From the NCBI GenBank assembly GCA_001600355.1, contig BCJU01000001.1:889178-953177 (forward strand): 64,000 bases of DNA. Reading direction: 5' to 3'. Of this stretch, positions 9,495-18,139 are shown piece by piece. This stretch comes from Meira nashicola. Lineage: Eukaryota > Basidiomycota > Exobasidiomycetes > Exobasidiales > Brachybasidiaceae. Made by a program: the position numbers and the translations under genes. Under the pieces are notes generated by a model, which searched no databases, had not been told where the DNA came from, and saw nothing but the letters and a program-made list of their open reading frames with translations. Numbering within the stretch: position 1 is the first letter of the stretch; every line of letters begins with the position of its first letter.

Positions 9495-10331
9495 ATGTTA
9501 TTCAACGCTTTATGGTGTTTCTTATTTGTTCTTGCTGGCTTTGCGAAAGCACAAGTTGCAGTTCAAACAGGAATGACTTCAGATTCACATTGTGGTATTG
9601 GTTATTGTTTTACTGCATTATATTCACCTTCAAATAAAATGATTAATTATACTTTAATCGTTCCACAAGGTGATTCTCCTTTAGGTTGGTATGGAGTTGC
9701 ACAAGGAACAGAAATGGAAAATGCAAATATGGCAATCAATTGGGTAAATAACGATAAAACATTAACAACTTCACATAGAAGTGCAAAAACAATGATCGAA
9801 CCAAAAACGAGCGAAGTAACTGTAAAAGAATTTTCATTAAATTTGGACATTTCAATGACAATGCCTGGAATGACAATTTGGTCTTGGAATATGCCAATGA
9901 CAAAAGATTCAATGAATGCAGTCAAACATGTTTTCGCATATTCAATAACTTCTCCTTCTTCTCCTTCCGTTGATGCAACTTTAGTCAAACATATTCGACA
10001 TGATACAGGAATCAGTTTAGATCTTACCAAAAATTACGATGGTTCTCCACCCGCTTATCCAAACGGTTCTACTCCAATGACAGCAGGTAGTATGGGTGGT
10101 AGTAGCGATATGGGAGACAGTATGGGAGGAAGTATGGCAGGTATGCATGATCCTACTTCCAATGCTTCAGCAACATCTGTCACAAGTGCTTTAAACGTAA
10201 CCTCTGCCTCAAATGCAACTTCGGCTCATGTCACCAACAGTGCTTCAACCAACATGCAAGGCAAAATTACACTTTTATTCTTGCTTCATATCTTATTCTG
10301 TGTTGTGGCTTGGCAACTTTGTGTTAATTAA
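9495..10331 (+). CDS. Secreted GPI-anchored DOMON-like (CDH cytochrome-type) protein
   Basis: The 278-residue protein has a signal peptide (hydrophobic residues 2-18, likely cleaved after AKA). A DOMON-like beta-sandwich spans about 20-175, with the cellobiose-dehydrogenase cytochrome signature region GWYGVAQGTEMENANMAINW. In that family a Met and a His ligate heme b; candidate Met residues lie here and His near VKHIRHD. A Met/Gly/Ser linker follows (MGGSSDMGDSMGGSMAGMHD), then an Asn/Ser/Thr-rich stretch with N-glycosylation sites, then a hydrophobic tail typical of GPI-attachment signals. It likely sits on the cell surface or wall as an electron-transfer or metal-binding module. No flavin domain is attached. 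Its stop codon is only 6 bp from that of the convergent methyltransferase gene. Confidence 0.75.
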   Translation: MLFNALWCFLFVLAGFAKAQVAVQTGMTSDSHCGIGYCFTALYSPSNKMINYTLIVPQGDSPLGWYGVAQGTEMENANMAINWVNNDKTLTTSHRSAKTMIEPKTSEVTVKEFSLNLDISMTMPGMTIWSWNMPMTKDSMNAVKHVFAYSITSPSSPSVDATLVKHIRHDTGISLDLTKNYDGSPPAYPNGSTPMTAGSMGGSSDMGDSMGGSMAGMHDPTSNASATSVTSALNVTSASNATSAHVTNSASTNMQGKITLLFLLHILFCVVAWQLCVN

Positions 10332-10337
10332 ATCAAA

Positions 10338-11254
10338 TCATCGATAAATTTGCCATCCATGAACGGTAGCTCGAACTTCTTCGCTTCCTGGATCTTCTGG
10401 AAACATGGGCTAAAAGGATGAGTGGGGTAAAAAAAGGTACTTAGTATCATCTCATAAATGATCATGTATTTAACCATAGATATACTCACTGCCATTTTCC
10501 ATTTTCCAACCTCTTTACATATCCAACCTTTCTGTCTCGCCTGTTCAAAGAATTCCATATCTTTATGAGCCAAATGTGGTCGATGATGAGTGAAAAAGAC
10601 GAGTGCTTGTGGTCCAGCGTATATTCTCTCATCAGTTTCATGTTCAACTGCATTTGGATTAGAAGGAGGCAAACAGCTGTCTAGTGTTGAAAGCATAGCA
10701 GGATGAGCTTGATGATTAAATATCAAGTCCGATAGTAACAATAAATCGAAATACGTTTGTCCTTTCGGCAAAAGTGCTTTAAGTTTGCTCGTATCTGATC
10801 CCCAGATATACCCTTCCACTGTAAGCATAGATGATGTTGTTTCTGAATTTTTTGCATTTTTATGACAATTATTGCGTAGGTTTTCAATCAAGTCATTATC
10901 CGGATAGTCGGTTGAAATTACCAATGAAGCTTTTAATCTTTGTGCAACAATACTCGGTAAACCAGCTGCTGCTCCTAATTCAAGAACAGTTTTAGAGTTG
11001 CATAAATGCGGCATGTCTCGTACCAAATAATCGCTCAAAGTAGGTGCCGCATTCCATAGATGATGTCCCCAAAGAGGATGTGATCCTACTAAAGACATAA
11101 TTATAGGTTCCGAACTGATAAGAGGAGAAGTTGATCTTCCTTCACACTTTGGAAAGTCATACCTTGCCTCTGTAGGTGGAGGTGTTGCCGGTCTAAAGCC
11201 TTCTGGCTCTGCAAACATATCCAGGCCTCCATCGTGGTCGTCGTCTGAACTCAT
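10338..11254 (-). CDS. EFM7: EFM7/NNT1-family class I methyltransferase (2 exons)
   Basis: Exons are 11254-10490 and 10409-10338, giving 278 residues. The N-terminus MSSDDDHDGGLDMFAEPEGF matches the family's MFxEPEGFRP start. An in-frame non-ATG extension upstream is unlikely. The Rossmann SAM-binding motif VLELGAAAGLPS is present, then the Asp-containing STDYPDNDLIENL, then the VEGYIWG motif typical of NNT1/Efm7. Splicing the 80-nt intron (GTGAGT donor, CTTTTAG acceptor) restores the conserved tail beginning PMFPEDPG and containing VHGW; without it the tail is unrelated. Yeast Efm7 methylates the N-terminus and an adjacent lysine of elongation factor 1A. The same role is inferred here, in the cytosol. 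Confidence 0.88.
10410..10489 (-). other. Intron in the EFM7-like gene
   Basis: This 80-nt phase-0 intron has donor GTGAGTATAT and acceptor CATCCTTTTAG. It is supported by restoration of the conserved MFPEDPG tail of the family. Confidence 0.85.
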
Positions 11255-11467
11255 CCTCCCAAAAATTTCTCCAATATGATGATGGTAAAATGGTTGCAAT
11301 GCATGCAATATTTCAATTCTTCTTGACAAAAATCCGCTAGCTCAACTTTAAACTTTTTTTTTTTTTATTTTAACAAATTGTCCGATTTACCTTTGTAGCA
11401 AAACGCGCTCTTTAACTCCACACTATCTGTCCTATGAACCTCCTCATGCTTTTTCACCGGATACTTG
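11255..11467. promoter_or_regulatory. Short divergent promoter, EFM7-like / RBM18-like
   Basis: The 213-bp spacer between two divergent ATGs contains a poly-T tract near 11350-11360. Such poly(dA:dT) tracts often keep promoters nucleosome-free. No TATA box is obvious. Confidence 0.45.
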
Positions 11468-12061
11468 ATGGCATCCTCCTCATCGAATATCGTAGGAAAA
11501 GAATCCAAACAAACATATAAACAACTTTATTCGGAAGTCCGCTTGTTCATCGCCAATCTTTCTTCATCTGTCTCTGAACATGATTTGCTTACAACGTTTC
11601 GGCCTTATGGTACTTTGAAATGTTTAGACTTGGTGTTCCACAAAAGCGGACCTCAAAAAGGACAACCTCGTGGTTATGCATTCGTTGAATATGCAGAATC
11701 AAGTCAAGCTTCTAAAGCAAAGACAAATTTGGACGGAAAACCATTACGTGGAAAAGAGATGCATATCGGATTTGCTTCAATTAATAATCCTCAAACTGAT
11801 CATAATGGTCTTTATCGTGGAGGAATGCAAAAGAAGGGCGGCATAAGGCATACTGAGGAGACCAGTAAATCAACTTCACTCAGTCTCAATAAGAATTTAA
11901 CACGCAACGATACCACCGATTCACGCATTGCAGCTATGGAAGCCAAATTACGAGCGATGAGAGATCGTCAAGATGAAAAGAAGTCTACCTCTTCTTCTTC
12001 CACTCTTCCAGCTAGACCTCCTCATTTGCCACAGAAGCCGATGAATAATACCAAACAATAA
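11468..12061 (+). CDS. RBM18-like RNA-binding protein (single RRM)
   Basis: The product is 197 residues from the ATG at 11468. One RRM spans about 25-100, with RNP2 LFIANLS and RNP1 RGYAFVEY. The segment FHKSGPQKGQPRGYAFV closely matches the conserved loop of the RBM18 family, which is otherwise poorly characterised. The C-terminus is Lys/Ser-rich with a short predicted helix (RIAAMEAKLRAMRDRQDEKK) that could form a coiled coil, then a Pro-rich end. RBM18 proteins are presumed nuclear with a role in RNA metabolism, but the molecular role is unknown. The start lies 213 bp from the divergent EFM7-like gene, so they probably share a promoter. A T10 run lies between them. Confidence 0.85.
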   Translation: MASSSSNIVGKESKQTYKQLYSEVRLFIANLSSSVSEHDLLTTFRPYGTLKCLDLVFHKSGPQKGQPRGYAFVEYAESSQASKAKTNLDGKPLRGKEMHIGFASINNPQTDHNGLYRGGMQKKGGIRHTEETSKSTSLSLNKNLTRNDTTDSRIAAMEAKLRAMRDRQDEKKSTSSSSTLPARPPHLPQKPMNNTKQ

Positions 12062-12305
12062 CTAATTTTATCATAACTTGTACACTATCATATATGCATC
12101 TGTATCAATATCAGCATTTATCAATCATCAATCTTTCCGCATTAGCGTCGGCGCGTATAATCCATAAATGCCCGATTTGCTTACTTAAAAAATTGTTAAT
12201 TAGCCTAATGTCATTTTCAGAAGAGAAGATCACAGATGCCTTTCAAGACCATCGTCTCTCGCTTACAGCTACCAGCATCGCCAATAATAAAAGATCTACT
12301 CAACA

Positions 12306-12699
12306 ATGTCTTCAGCTCCATCCTCTAGCACTTCAGAAGCTCAAAAGTTCAGTGTAACTACAGCACCTATCGCTTTAAGCAATAGAGAAGAAGATGAACT
12401 ACGCAAAACCGTTCGAGCAGAAGCATTAAAGGCATGCGATCCGATTGTCAAAGGTGGGTGTGGGTTAATGGTGTTGTGAAGATTGTTATCGATAACTTAC
12501 TCCTCTCTCTTATTCTTTTGCAGAATTCGCTGATTGTGCTACCGGAAGAACTGTTTCAGTTGCATGGGCTTGCAGAAAACAATATAAAGAAGTGCAAAAT
12601 TGTATGCGAAGCATTCAAGGAGAAGAAGCAATGATTCAGAGAAGAAAGCAATTCTTACAGGATAAACGAGATGCAAAAGCAAACTCAGAAAGGATATGA
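12306..12699 (+). CDS. CMC1: Twin-CX9C protein, CMC1-like cytochrome c oxidase assembly factor (2 exons)
   Basis: Exons are 12306-12453 and 12524-12699, giving 107 residues. The intron has donor GTGGGT and acceptor CTTTTGCAG in phase 1. The protein carries two CX9C motifs, Cys44/Cys54 and Cys66/Cys76, forming the helix-loop-helix CHCH fold of small intermembrane-space proteins imported and oxidised by the Mia40 pathway. Overall size, an N-terminal Ser-rich stretch and the motif context (REEDELRKTVRAEALKACDP) fit the CMC family; CMC1 is the best guess and CMC2 or a related CX9C protein is possible. In yeast Cmc1 binds newly made Cox1 and helps copper delivery to complex IV. Exon 1 spans the splice site, so neither frame alone reveals the gene. 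Confidence 0.85.
12454..12523 (+). other. Intron in the CMC1-like gene
   Basis: This 70-nt phase-1 intron has the less usual donor GTGGGTGT and acceptor TTCTTTTGCAG. It falls inside the first CX9C motif, and splicing restores the nine-residue spacing exactly. Confidence 0.85.
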
Positions 12700-13132
12700 T
12701 CGATAGATGTATATAAAGGCGAAATCACTAGAAATCTGTTGCCTTTCCTTTCCGACTAGATAGATTTATTCAGATGTACAACACCACTCAATGCAATTCT
12801 CTACAAGATTCAAACTTTCTTAAAAGCGGGTTTACTAGTAAGCGAACGATATAATCTGCAATCTCAAATGATGAAGCTGTGCTAAGAATTGGAAGGCATC
12901 ATTGTTCAGAATGGCAGAAAAGAAAATTGTATTAAATTTGTACAGAACAGCAATCACTTCCGACAACAAAAGCCTGCTACATCGACTAGAGAGGATTGTC
13001 ATCCTTCAGATCCCGCATATAGCCGGCTTTTCACATCCTTGAAAAAATCGAGATGAAACTTGAAAACATTCATGTGATGAGTTGGTAATGAATAGCTTGG
13101 GTTGAAGGGATGGCACTGCAAACAAGAATTCT
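12700..13132. other. Convergent 3' intergenic region
   Basis: The 433 bp lie between the stop codons of the CMC1-like and NDUFA4-like genes, so they hold both 3' UTRs. I see no gene or structured RNA. Confidence 0.5.
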
Positions 13133-13842
13133 TTAGAATCTATCCCGCTTGTACTGTTTATCGAACTTTTGATTAACGTTCATGAGCTTTGTGTTTGTAC
13201 CTTGTTCAACGCTTTGCCATGGGTATGGGTTACCCTTGTGGTTCCATACAACATCAGGTCTGGTACTGAGACGGTAAAGGTACCAACCGGCACCACCGCA
13301 AGCTGCAGCTGTGATTGCGTAAATTGGTAACACCTCAACGGAGTACCTAGAAAGATGGAGAGAAAGTCGAAGTATTAGACAGTATGAACGTTTTCTCTGT
13401 GTATAGCCAAAGCTGCTGATGTCAATCTGCTAGGTGACCAAACAAATGTAGACGCCGGCAACAGTTTGACATAGGAAAGACTCCTGAAAAGTGCTGCCCA
13501 CTCTGTTCCAGTTATGTATGGATGGACACAATAGCACCTTCGACTGACAAGGTCATATGTACATCCTTTAACGCTGTCAAAACAAAGAGCCGATATGTGA
13601 ATTGATACGGGCAATCCTTTTCCGGAATCCTTGCCTACTCAAGTTCCATTCTTTGTGCGCACTTGTTTGTTGAACTGGTAGGACAATGCCACAACAACAA
13701 TCAATTCATTGTCCTTCCACAAGCCCAAAAGATTACTGTCACGCTTCCGTCATTGTCCTGTTATTGAATCGAAACCAAGGCCATTATATAAAGATCTTTC
13801 CCATACTCACCAGTTCTTCATCAAAGCACGCATACGAGACAT
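13133..13842 (-). CDS. NDUFA4/COXFA4-like mitochondrial respiratory-chain subunit (2 exons)
   Basis: Exons are 13842-13811 (32 nt) and 13346-13133, giving 81 residues. The joined start MSRMRALMKNWYSVEVLPIY runs into one transmembrane helix (about 19-37), then RLSTRPDVVWNHKGNPYPW, the NDUFA4/B12D-family signature RxxxxPDVxWxxxxNPxPW. In animals NDUFA4 was assigned to complex I and later to complex IV. Fungal versions are small inner-membrane proteins of presumed similar role. The 464-nt intron is about six times longer than others here but splices in frame (donor GTGAGT, acceptor CTTTCTAG, CTAATAC branch match). An extra small exon inside it cannot be excluded. Confidence 0.82.
13347..13810 (-). 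other. Unusually long (464 nt) intron of the NDUFA4-like gene
   Basis: Donor GTGAGTATG, a branch-like TCTAATAC about 35 nt before the acceptor, and TTTCTAG bound it. All other introns I placed are 60-87 nt. Inside, a perfect 9-bp inverted repeat occurs (arms 13680-13688 and 13707-13715), with a third copy of the arm at 13751-13759. A 79-codon minus-strand open frame at 13375-13614 shows no known domain. Confidence 0.65.
13680..13715. repeat. Perfect 9-bp inverted repeat inside the NDUFA4-like intron
   Basis: AGGACAATG at 13680-13688 pairs with CATTGTCCT at 13707-13715 across an 18-nt loop rich in CAA. CATTGTCCT occurs again at 13751-13759, so three copies of one 9-mer sit within 80 bp. Confidence 0.6.
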
Positions 13843-14368
13843 CTTTGGCAACCTTTTTCAACGAAAAACTTGTGAAGAAAAGAAAAAGATGATGGTTATC
13901 AAAAACGTTAAGTTAGAATAATCTGTTCACACATTCCTTCTCGAAATCGGCACTCGCTCGCTCTGTCAACTTTTCGTGGCAGTTTTAATAGGCCAAGGGC
14001 TTTCTATCCTAACTCGCAAGGCGTGTAGTAGCGCACGCACGCACGCTTTACGCCCAAATGGAGAAAAAAACACGGTTAAATCGCCTTTAATAAACTTTCA
14101 AGCACAGGGTGCAATTTACCGACTGTTTCCGTGCTTTATTATTGGCTGGTAAGCAGATACACGCTCGGTATCCACGTGTGCTAAATTGTGCATAGAGGCG
14201 CGGGAAGGTTAAAGTTTTATAGATATTGCTAACCATACACATGCTTAAGCTCATGATCAAACATTGAATGCAGATGTTGTCCAATTGACGATGAAAATAG
14301 AAAATATAATTACACATTCACTTGAGTGAATGAAAAGTTGAGAAATACATTGTGTTCACACAATATGT
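13843..14368. other. Intergenic region upstream of the NDUFA4-like gene and downstream of the MFS gene
   Basis: The 526 bp contain the promoter of the minus-strand NDUFA4-like gene and the 3' flank of the MFS gene. A short ACGC tandem (GCACGCACGCACGC) lies near 14032-14045. No gene is seen. Confidence 0.45.
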
Positions 14369-15817
14369 TCAAAAGTGCGCTTTAATTTTTCCCTTGACAG
14401 CGTATTGTCTTGCAGCGATGCAAAGAGCAGTACCTACACAACACATTCCACCCGAATATCCTGCTGTTGGCCACCATCTATAAGGTTGTGCTTCTCCTAA
14501 AATGAAACCAGAAATTGGTGTTCCCAATAATCCACCGATACTCATGATGCTCAACATCATTCCTGTTCTCGTTCCAACTGTTTCAATCGATCCAAGTTGA
14601 ACGGCACAAGGTGCGATAATGCTTACAAAGCATCCTGAAGCATAACCAAATGCAAGTGCAAAAACGATAAGAGACAAATTTGTGAATAAAGGAAAGAGGA
14701 ATAAAAAGATGGTTGCCAAGATCATATGCGGTAACAGTGTATTGAATCGACCAAATTTATCACCCAAGATACCGGGTATCACTCTTCCAAACGTAGAAGA
14801 TGCGTTCAAGATACTGATCCAATAACCACTTGCAGGAATATTGTACGTTTCAGTGAATAAGTCCATATAAACGAATGGAGTGTAAAGGCCAAAGAAGACG
14901 ATCAAATTGCCTGCAACAAACATCGTATATGCTGGATTACGAAATGCAGATGGATCGAACCATTTCACTTTACGCCATCCTCCTTCTTTCACATTTGCCA
15001 AAGGTGGCAATCTGGTATCCATCATAAACCAAGCAGCCCCAACGAGTAAAAGGTATCCGAAACCGATCATTCGCATTGTCCATGGAAAGCCAATCTGTCT
15101 AAACAACTTTGTTAGCATGACTGGAAAGATTACACCACCAATTGATGATCCAGCAGCACTGATACCTAATGCAGTCGCTCGCTTTTTCTTGAACCAGTGA
15201 GTGGGAACAGTAACTGCAAGATTGAATGACAGACCCATCGCTATTCCAACTCCAACACCTTGGGCTAGAATGATTTGATAATAAGATGTACAAAGTGATA
15301 GCATCATTTGACTAAAAGTGGCCAACAAGATTGCAAAAGCCATCAAAGGTTTGAAAAATCCCAAATCAAATGCTCTACCAGCAAATAAACCCATTCCAAA
15401 GATGAAAAAGTATTGCAAAGCACCAATCCATGCTATATCACTTTGCGTATATCCACGCAAATACGTTTCAGCGTAATAAGATTGAAATACACCAAATGCG
15501 TTCAAATATCCAAAAGAGAATGCCATCACTAATGAACATCCAAACACAACTGTCCATGCTCGTAAGCCACCTTCGGGATATTCTTCATCATCATAAGAAG
15601 GTCTCTTTGTCGTTACGGGCGCGTCACCTTCACTTTTTTGAACGTCTTTACTTGATGATTTGTTTGCATTTAAAGAATCGAATCCAATTTCATCTCCTTT
15701 TTCTATATCTGGTGTATTTTCGTGCATCGTATTAGCCGAAGATCTTCTGGATTCAAGATTGTTGGTGGAATCAGAAGTAGCAGCACTTCCTTGTGCTTCT
15801 GATATGGAATGAACCAT
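14369..15817 (-). CDS. MFS transporter, monocarboxylate-transporter-like (MCT/SLC16) family
   Basis: The product is 482 residues from the ATG at 15817, single exon. An acidic, Ser-rich cytosolic N-terminus of about 85 residues ends in DEEYPEGGLRAWTVVFGC, the PEGGxxAW entry motif typical of fungal MCT-like transporters. About 12 hydrophobic segments follow, with an ILGDKFGRFN loop (MFS D-x-x-GR type) and RTGMMLSIMSIGGLLGTPISG in the C-terminal half. Likely substrate: a monocarboxylate, nicotinate-like compound or other small organic acid; sequence cannot tell. The location should be plasma membrane. A non-ATG in-frame extension would add ten histidines encoded by a CAT repeat, but that repeat lies between a TATA box and the ATG and is better read as 5' UTR. 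Confidence 0.9.
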   Translation of the reverse strand: MVHSISEAQGSAATSDSTNNLESRRSSANTMHENTPDIEKGDEIGFDSLNANKSSSKDVQKSEGDAPVTTKRPSYDDEEYPEGGLRAWTVVFGCSLVMAFSFGYLNAFGVFQSYYAETYLRGYTQSDIAWIGALQYFFIFGMGLFAGRAFDLGFFKPLMAFAILLATFSQMMLSLCTSYYQIILAQGVGVGIAMGLSFNLAVTVPTHWFKKKRATALGISAAGSSIGGVIFPVMLTKLFRQIGFPWTMRMIGFGYLLLVGAAWFMMDTRLPPLANVKEGGWRKVKWFDPSAFRNPAYTMFVAGNLIVFFGLYTPFVYMDLFTETYNIPASGYWISILNASSTFGRVIPGILGDKFGRFNTLLPHMILATIFLFLFPLFTNLSLIVFALAFGYASGCFVSIIAPCAVQLGSIETVGTRTGMMLSIMSIGGLLGTPISGFILGEAQPYRWWPTAGYSGGMCCVGTALCIAARQYAVKGKIKAHF

Positions 15818-15818
15818 A

Positions 15819-15822
<4 letters not shown>

Positions 15823-15852
<30 letters not shown>
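15823..15852. repeat. (GAT)10 / (ATC)10 microsatellite in the MFS gene leader
   Basis: Ten uninterrupted GAT units (plus strand) sit 5 bp upstream of the MFS ATG on the minus strand and downstream of its TATA-like box. The repeat would fall at or just after the transcription start. Confidence 0.9.
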
Positions 15853-15855
<3 letters not shown>

Positions 15856-15866
15856 TGAGAAACAAC

Positions 15867-15873
15867 TTATATA
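15867..15873 (-). promoter_or_regulatory. TATA-like box of the MFS gene
   Basis: TATATAA on the minus strand lies about 50 bp upstream of the MFS start codon, in the context GAGTATATAAG. Position and sequence suit a TATA element with a very short 5' UTR. Confidence 0.5.
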
Positions 15874-16922
15874 CTCTCACTCAGCAGATATAAATCTGAC
15901 GGGATTTCATATCGGATAGCTTTTTTCTCAATGATGCAAGTTGAGGGGGGGCAGGGGTCTTGTGTATGTATGTATGATTCATCTTACGGTATGACTTTAA
16001 CCGGAAATAGAGTCAAAAGTGTGTAAGTGCACAAAAGTGCATACACCCTTTATAATGCTTAAAACACTTATTCTACTCGTACGGAAGGCAAAGCATTAAC
16101 GTAAACAGTCACTACCTTGCAGAATCCACTCTAATTTCGAAATTGTTTTTTTAACCGCCTCCGCGTCTGATCGGATTATCGGACAAGTGTACCAAGCGTG
16201 CGCACTTTTTTTAATAATTTGAAGTTGATCAATTAAAAAAAATGTTTAGCTTATTCTATAATCTGTAAATATATTTACCACACAGTTCACACAGTGCATG
16301 CATCGGCCAAAGAGATTCAAATTACTAAATCCGAAATATGTATGTATGTATGTACGAGCAAGATTGTTTGTTGGAAAACGCTCCGTATCTATTATCGGAA
16401 GTCTCTGCTCAGATCAGGTCCTATCTTCTTCCTCTTTTCTTGTGAGGCGGAGCGATTGAAAAGGTGGCGTGCAAGATTTTGAAAAAAGTGCGGATAACAA
16501 CTTCGTGCGTTCAACGAATCACACAATCATGTTATCCGCATAGTCTTGAATTGAAATAAGTAGAAAGTGTGTCCGCAAACGTGATCTAGTAGGAAGCGTT
16601 ATCTATTCACACACTTTATCTTTCAACAACAAGTCCTCATATCTTTTTTTTCCTGAACTTGAAATCGATTCATTCAGCCCATCAATGCGGAAAAGCAGGT
16701 TTACTGTGCACAATTTGTTTTCTTCGGTCCGAATATAGACTAGACTACGTAGAATAGTCTATTTTTGCAGATTTGAAATTGTTCAAAACGCGTAGAGAAG
16801 TAGGCATGATACCACGTGCAAAAAAAAGTGTACTCCGACGTGTGCTTGGAATCATTTTCCGAATCGATAACCTTTCTTTCCAATCTATCTTTCAGTCAAA
16901 CACACGTTGTTGTATAGGAAAG

Positions 16923-17684
16923 ATGGATTTTCAAAATAGAGCCGGAAGCAAAGGTGGTGGAGTAGCTGGAACAAGTGAATCAAATGTAGATAGAAGGGAA
17001 CGATTACGTAAATTAGCATTAGAGACGATCGATGTGAATAAAGATCCTTACATTTTACGAAATCATTTGGGTGGATTAGAATGTAGACTTTGTTTAACGC
17101 TTCATACAAATGAAGGATCCTACTTAGCCCACACTCAAGGCAAGAAACATCAAACAAATTTAGCAAGAAGAGCAGCACGTGAAGCAAAACAAGTTTCTAA
17201 TTTTGCAGATGCACAAAAGTTACTAACAAGTGGACCAGAAGGAGGAGTAGAAAAGAAGAAATTCTTCAAGATTGGTAGACCAGGATACAAGATCATCAAA
17301 GTTAGGGAACCTATGATTAGTGGTGTGAGAAACGGACAGGAGGATGGATCTTATGCAGTTGGAACAGAGATCGGAGGACGATTAGGATTGCTATTCCAAA
17401 TTCATCTACCTCAAATCAAACAGGATGTCAAACCGATGCATAGATTTATGAGTAGCTTTGAACAACACATCGAAACACAAGATAAAGAATGGCAATATTT
17501 AGTCGTTGCTGCTGAGCCATATGAAACGATTGCTTTCAAATTACAGTCGAAGGAAGTGGATCGCTCTGAAGGTGTATTATATAGTGCTGTTCCTGGATCA
17601 AAATTAAAGGATGAGCCAGGAACATGGAGTCATTGGGATTCAGATACAAAAACATTTTCCGTTCAAGTTCTTTTCAAAGGTTGA
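16923..17684 (+). CDS. PRP11: Splicing factor 3A subunit 2 (U2 snRNP; yeast Prp11)
   Basis: The product is 253 residues from the ATG at 16923, whose MDFQNRAGSKGGG start matches the SF3A2 family; 50 extra upstream codons read in the same frame lack that similarity. A U1-type C2H2 zinc finger spans about 54-80 (Cys54, Cys57, then HTQGKKHQ). The conserved core region IGRPGYKIIKVREP follows, with a C-terminal WDSDTKTFSVQVLFK end. The Pro-rich tail of animal SF3A2 is absent, so length is close to yeast Prp11. It acts in the nucleus in the SF3A complex, which completes 17S U2 snRNP for branch-point recognition. Confidence 0.95.
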   Translation: MDFQNRAGSKGGGVAGTSESNVDRRERLRKLALETIDVNKDPYILRNHLGGLECRLCLTLHTNEGSYLAHTQGKKHQTNLARRAAREAKQVSNFADAQKLLTSGPEGGVEKKKFFKIGRPGYKIIKVREPMISGVRNGQEDGSYAVGTEIGGRLGLLFQIHLPQIKQDVKPMHRFMSSFEQHIETQDKEWQYLVVAAEPYETIAFKLQSKEVDRSEGVLYSAVPGSKLKDEPGTWSHWDSDTKTFSVQVLFKG

Positions 17685-18139
17685 TCGAACTTTGGATGTT
17701 GATATTCAAATTGTACTTGTATAAAGACATACTAGACTTGTCAAGAAATGTATCATATTGTTATATTAATCAATTCAAATCAATTTGCTAAAGAACAACT
17801 AACTAACTACTCAGCAGCAACATCGAGTCATTCATTCCAATTCTTTCTTCTGATTGATACCTTTGTGTAGGCGTGCCTGCATACATAGTCTACATCCTGC
17901 TGAGCGAATTTAGGGAAAAGGGCGAACATGAATAGCTTATCTGCATAAATCCAACGCATGCCAGTCATATCTTTTGCTTGGCCGTTCACGCGTCAAAAAC
18001 TCCACACAAACACACACACACACGCCATATTAGGGTCTCATGTTAATGTGTTTGAGGAGGCTGAGTTTAATCTTACTCTTTCACCATCATAACCCGAAAC
18101 ATAACAATATCGATTCTATCCTAGTGGTTATTTGAACAA
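17685..18139. other. Intergenic region, SF3A2 to F-box gene
   Basis: The 455 bp contain a (CA)n tract near 18006-18022 and an ACGCGT near 17986. No gene is seen. Confidence 0.45.

Larger units (their letters stand above)
15818..16922. promoter_or_regulatory. Divergent intergenic region, MFS / SF3A2
   Basis: The 1.1 kb hold the MFS TATA box and microsatellite, a (TGTA)n tract near 16338-16356, and ACGCGT at 16788-16793. An in-frame, ATG-less extension of the SF3A2 reading frame from 16773 crosses part of it but is not conserved-looking. Confidence 0.4.

Noticed and set aside
13375..13614. A 79-codon minus-strand frame inside the NDUFA4-like intron
   Set aside because: No domain, and the host gene splices in frame without it.
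15818..15880. N-terminal extension of the MFS transporter with ten histidines
   Set aside because: It begins at a GTG, not an ATG, and the repeat lies just downstream of a TATA box, so a leader sequence is more likely.
16773..16922. 50-residue N-terminal extension of SF3A2
   Set aside because: It has no ATG at its start, and the internal MDFQNRAGSKGGG start matches the family N-terminus.
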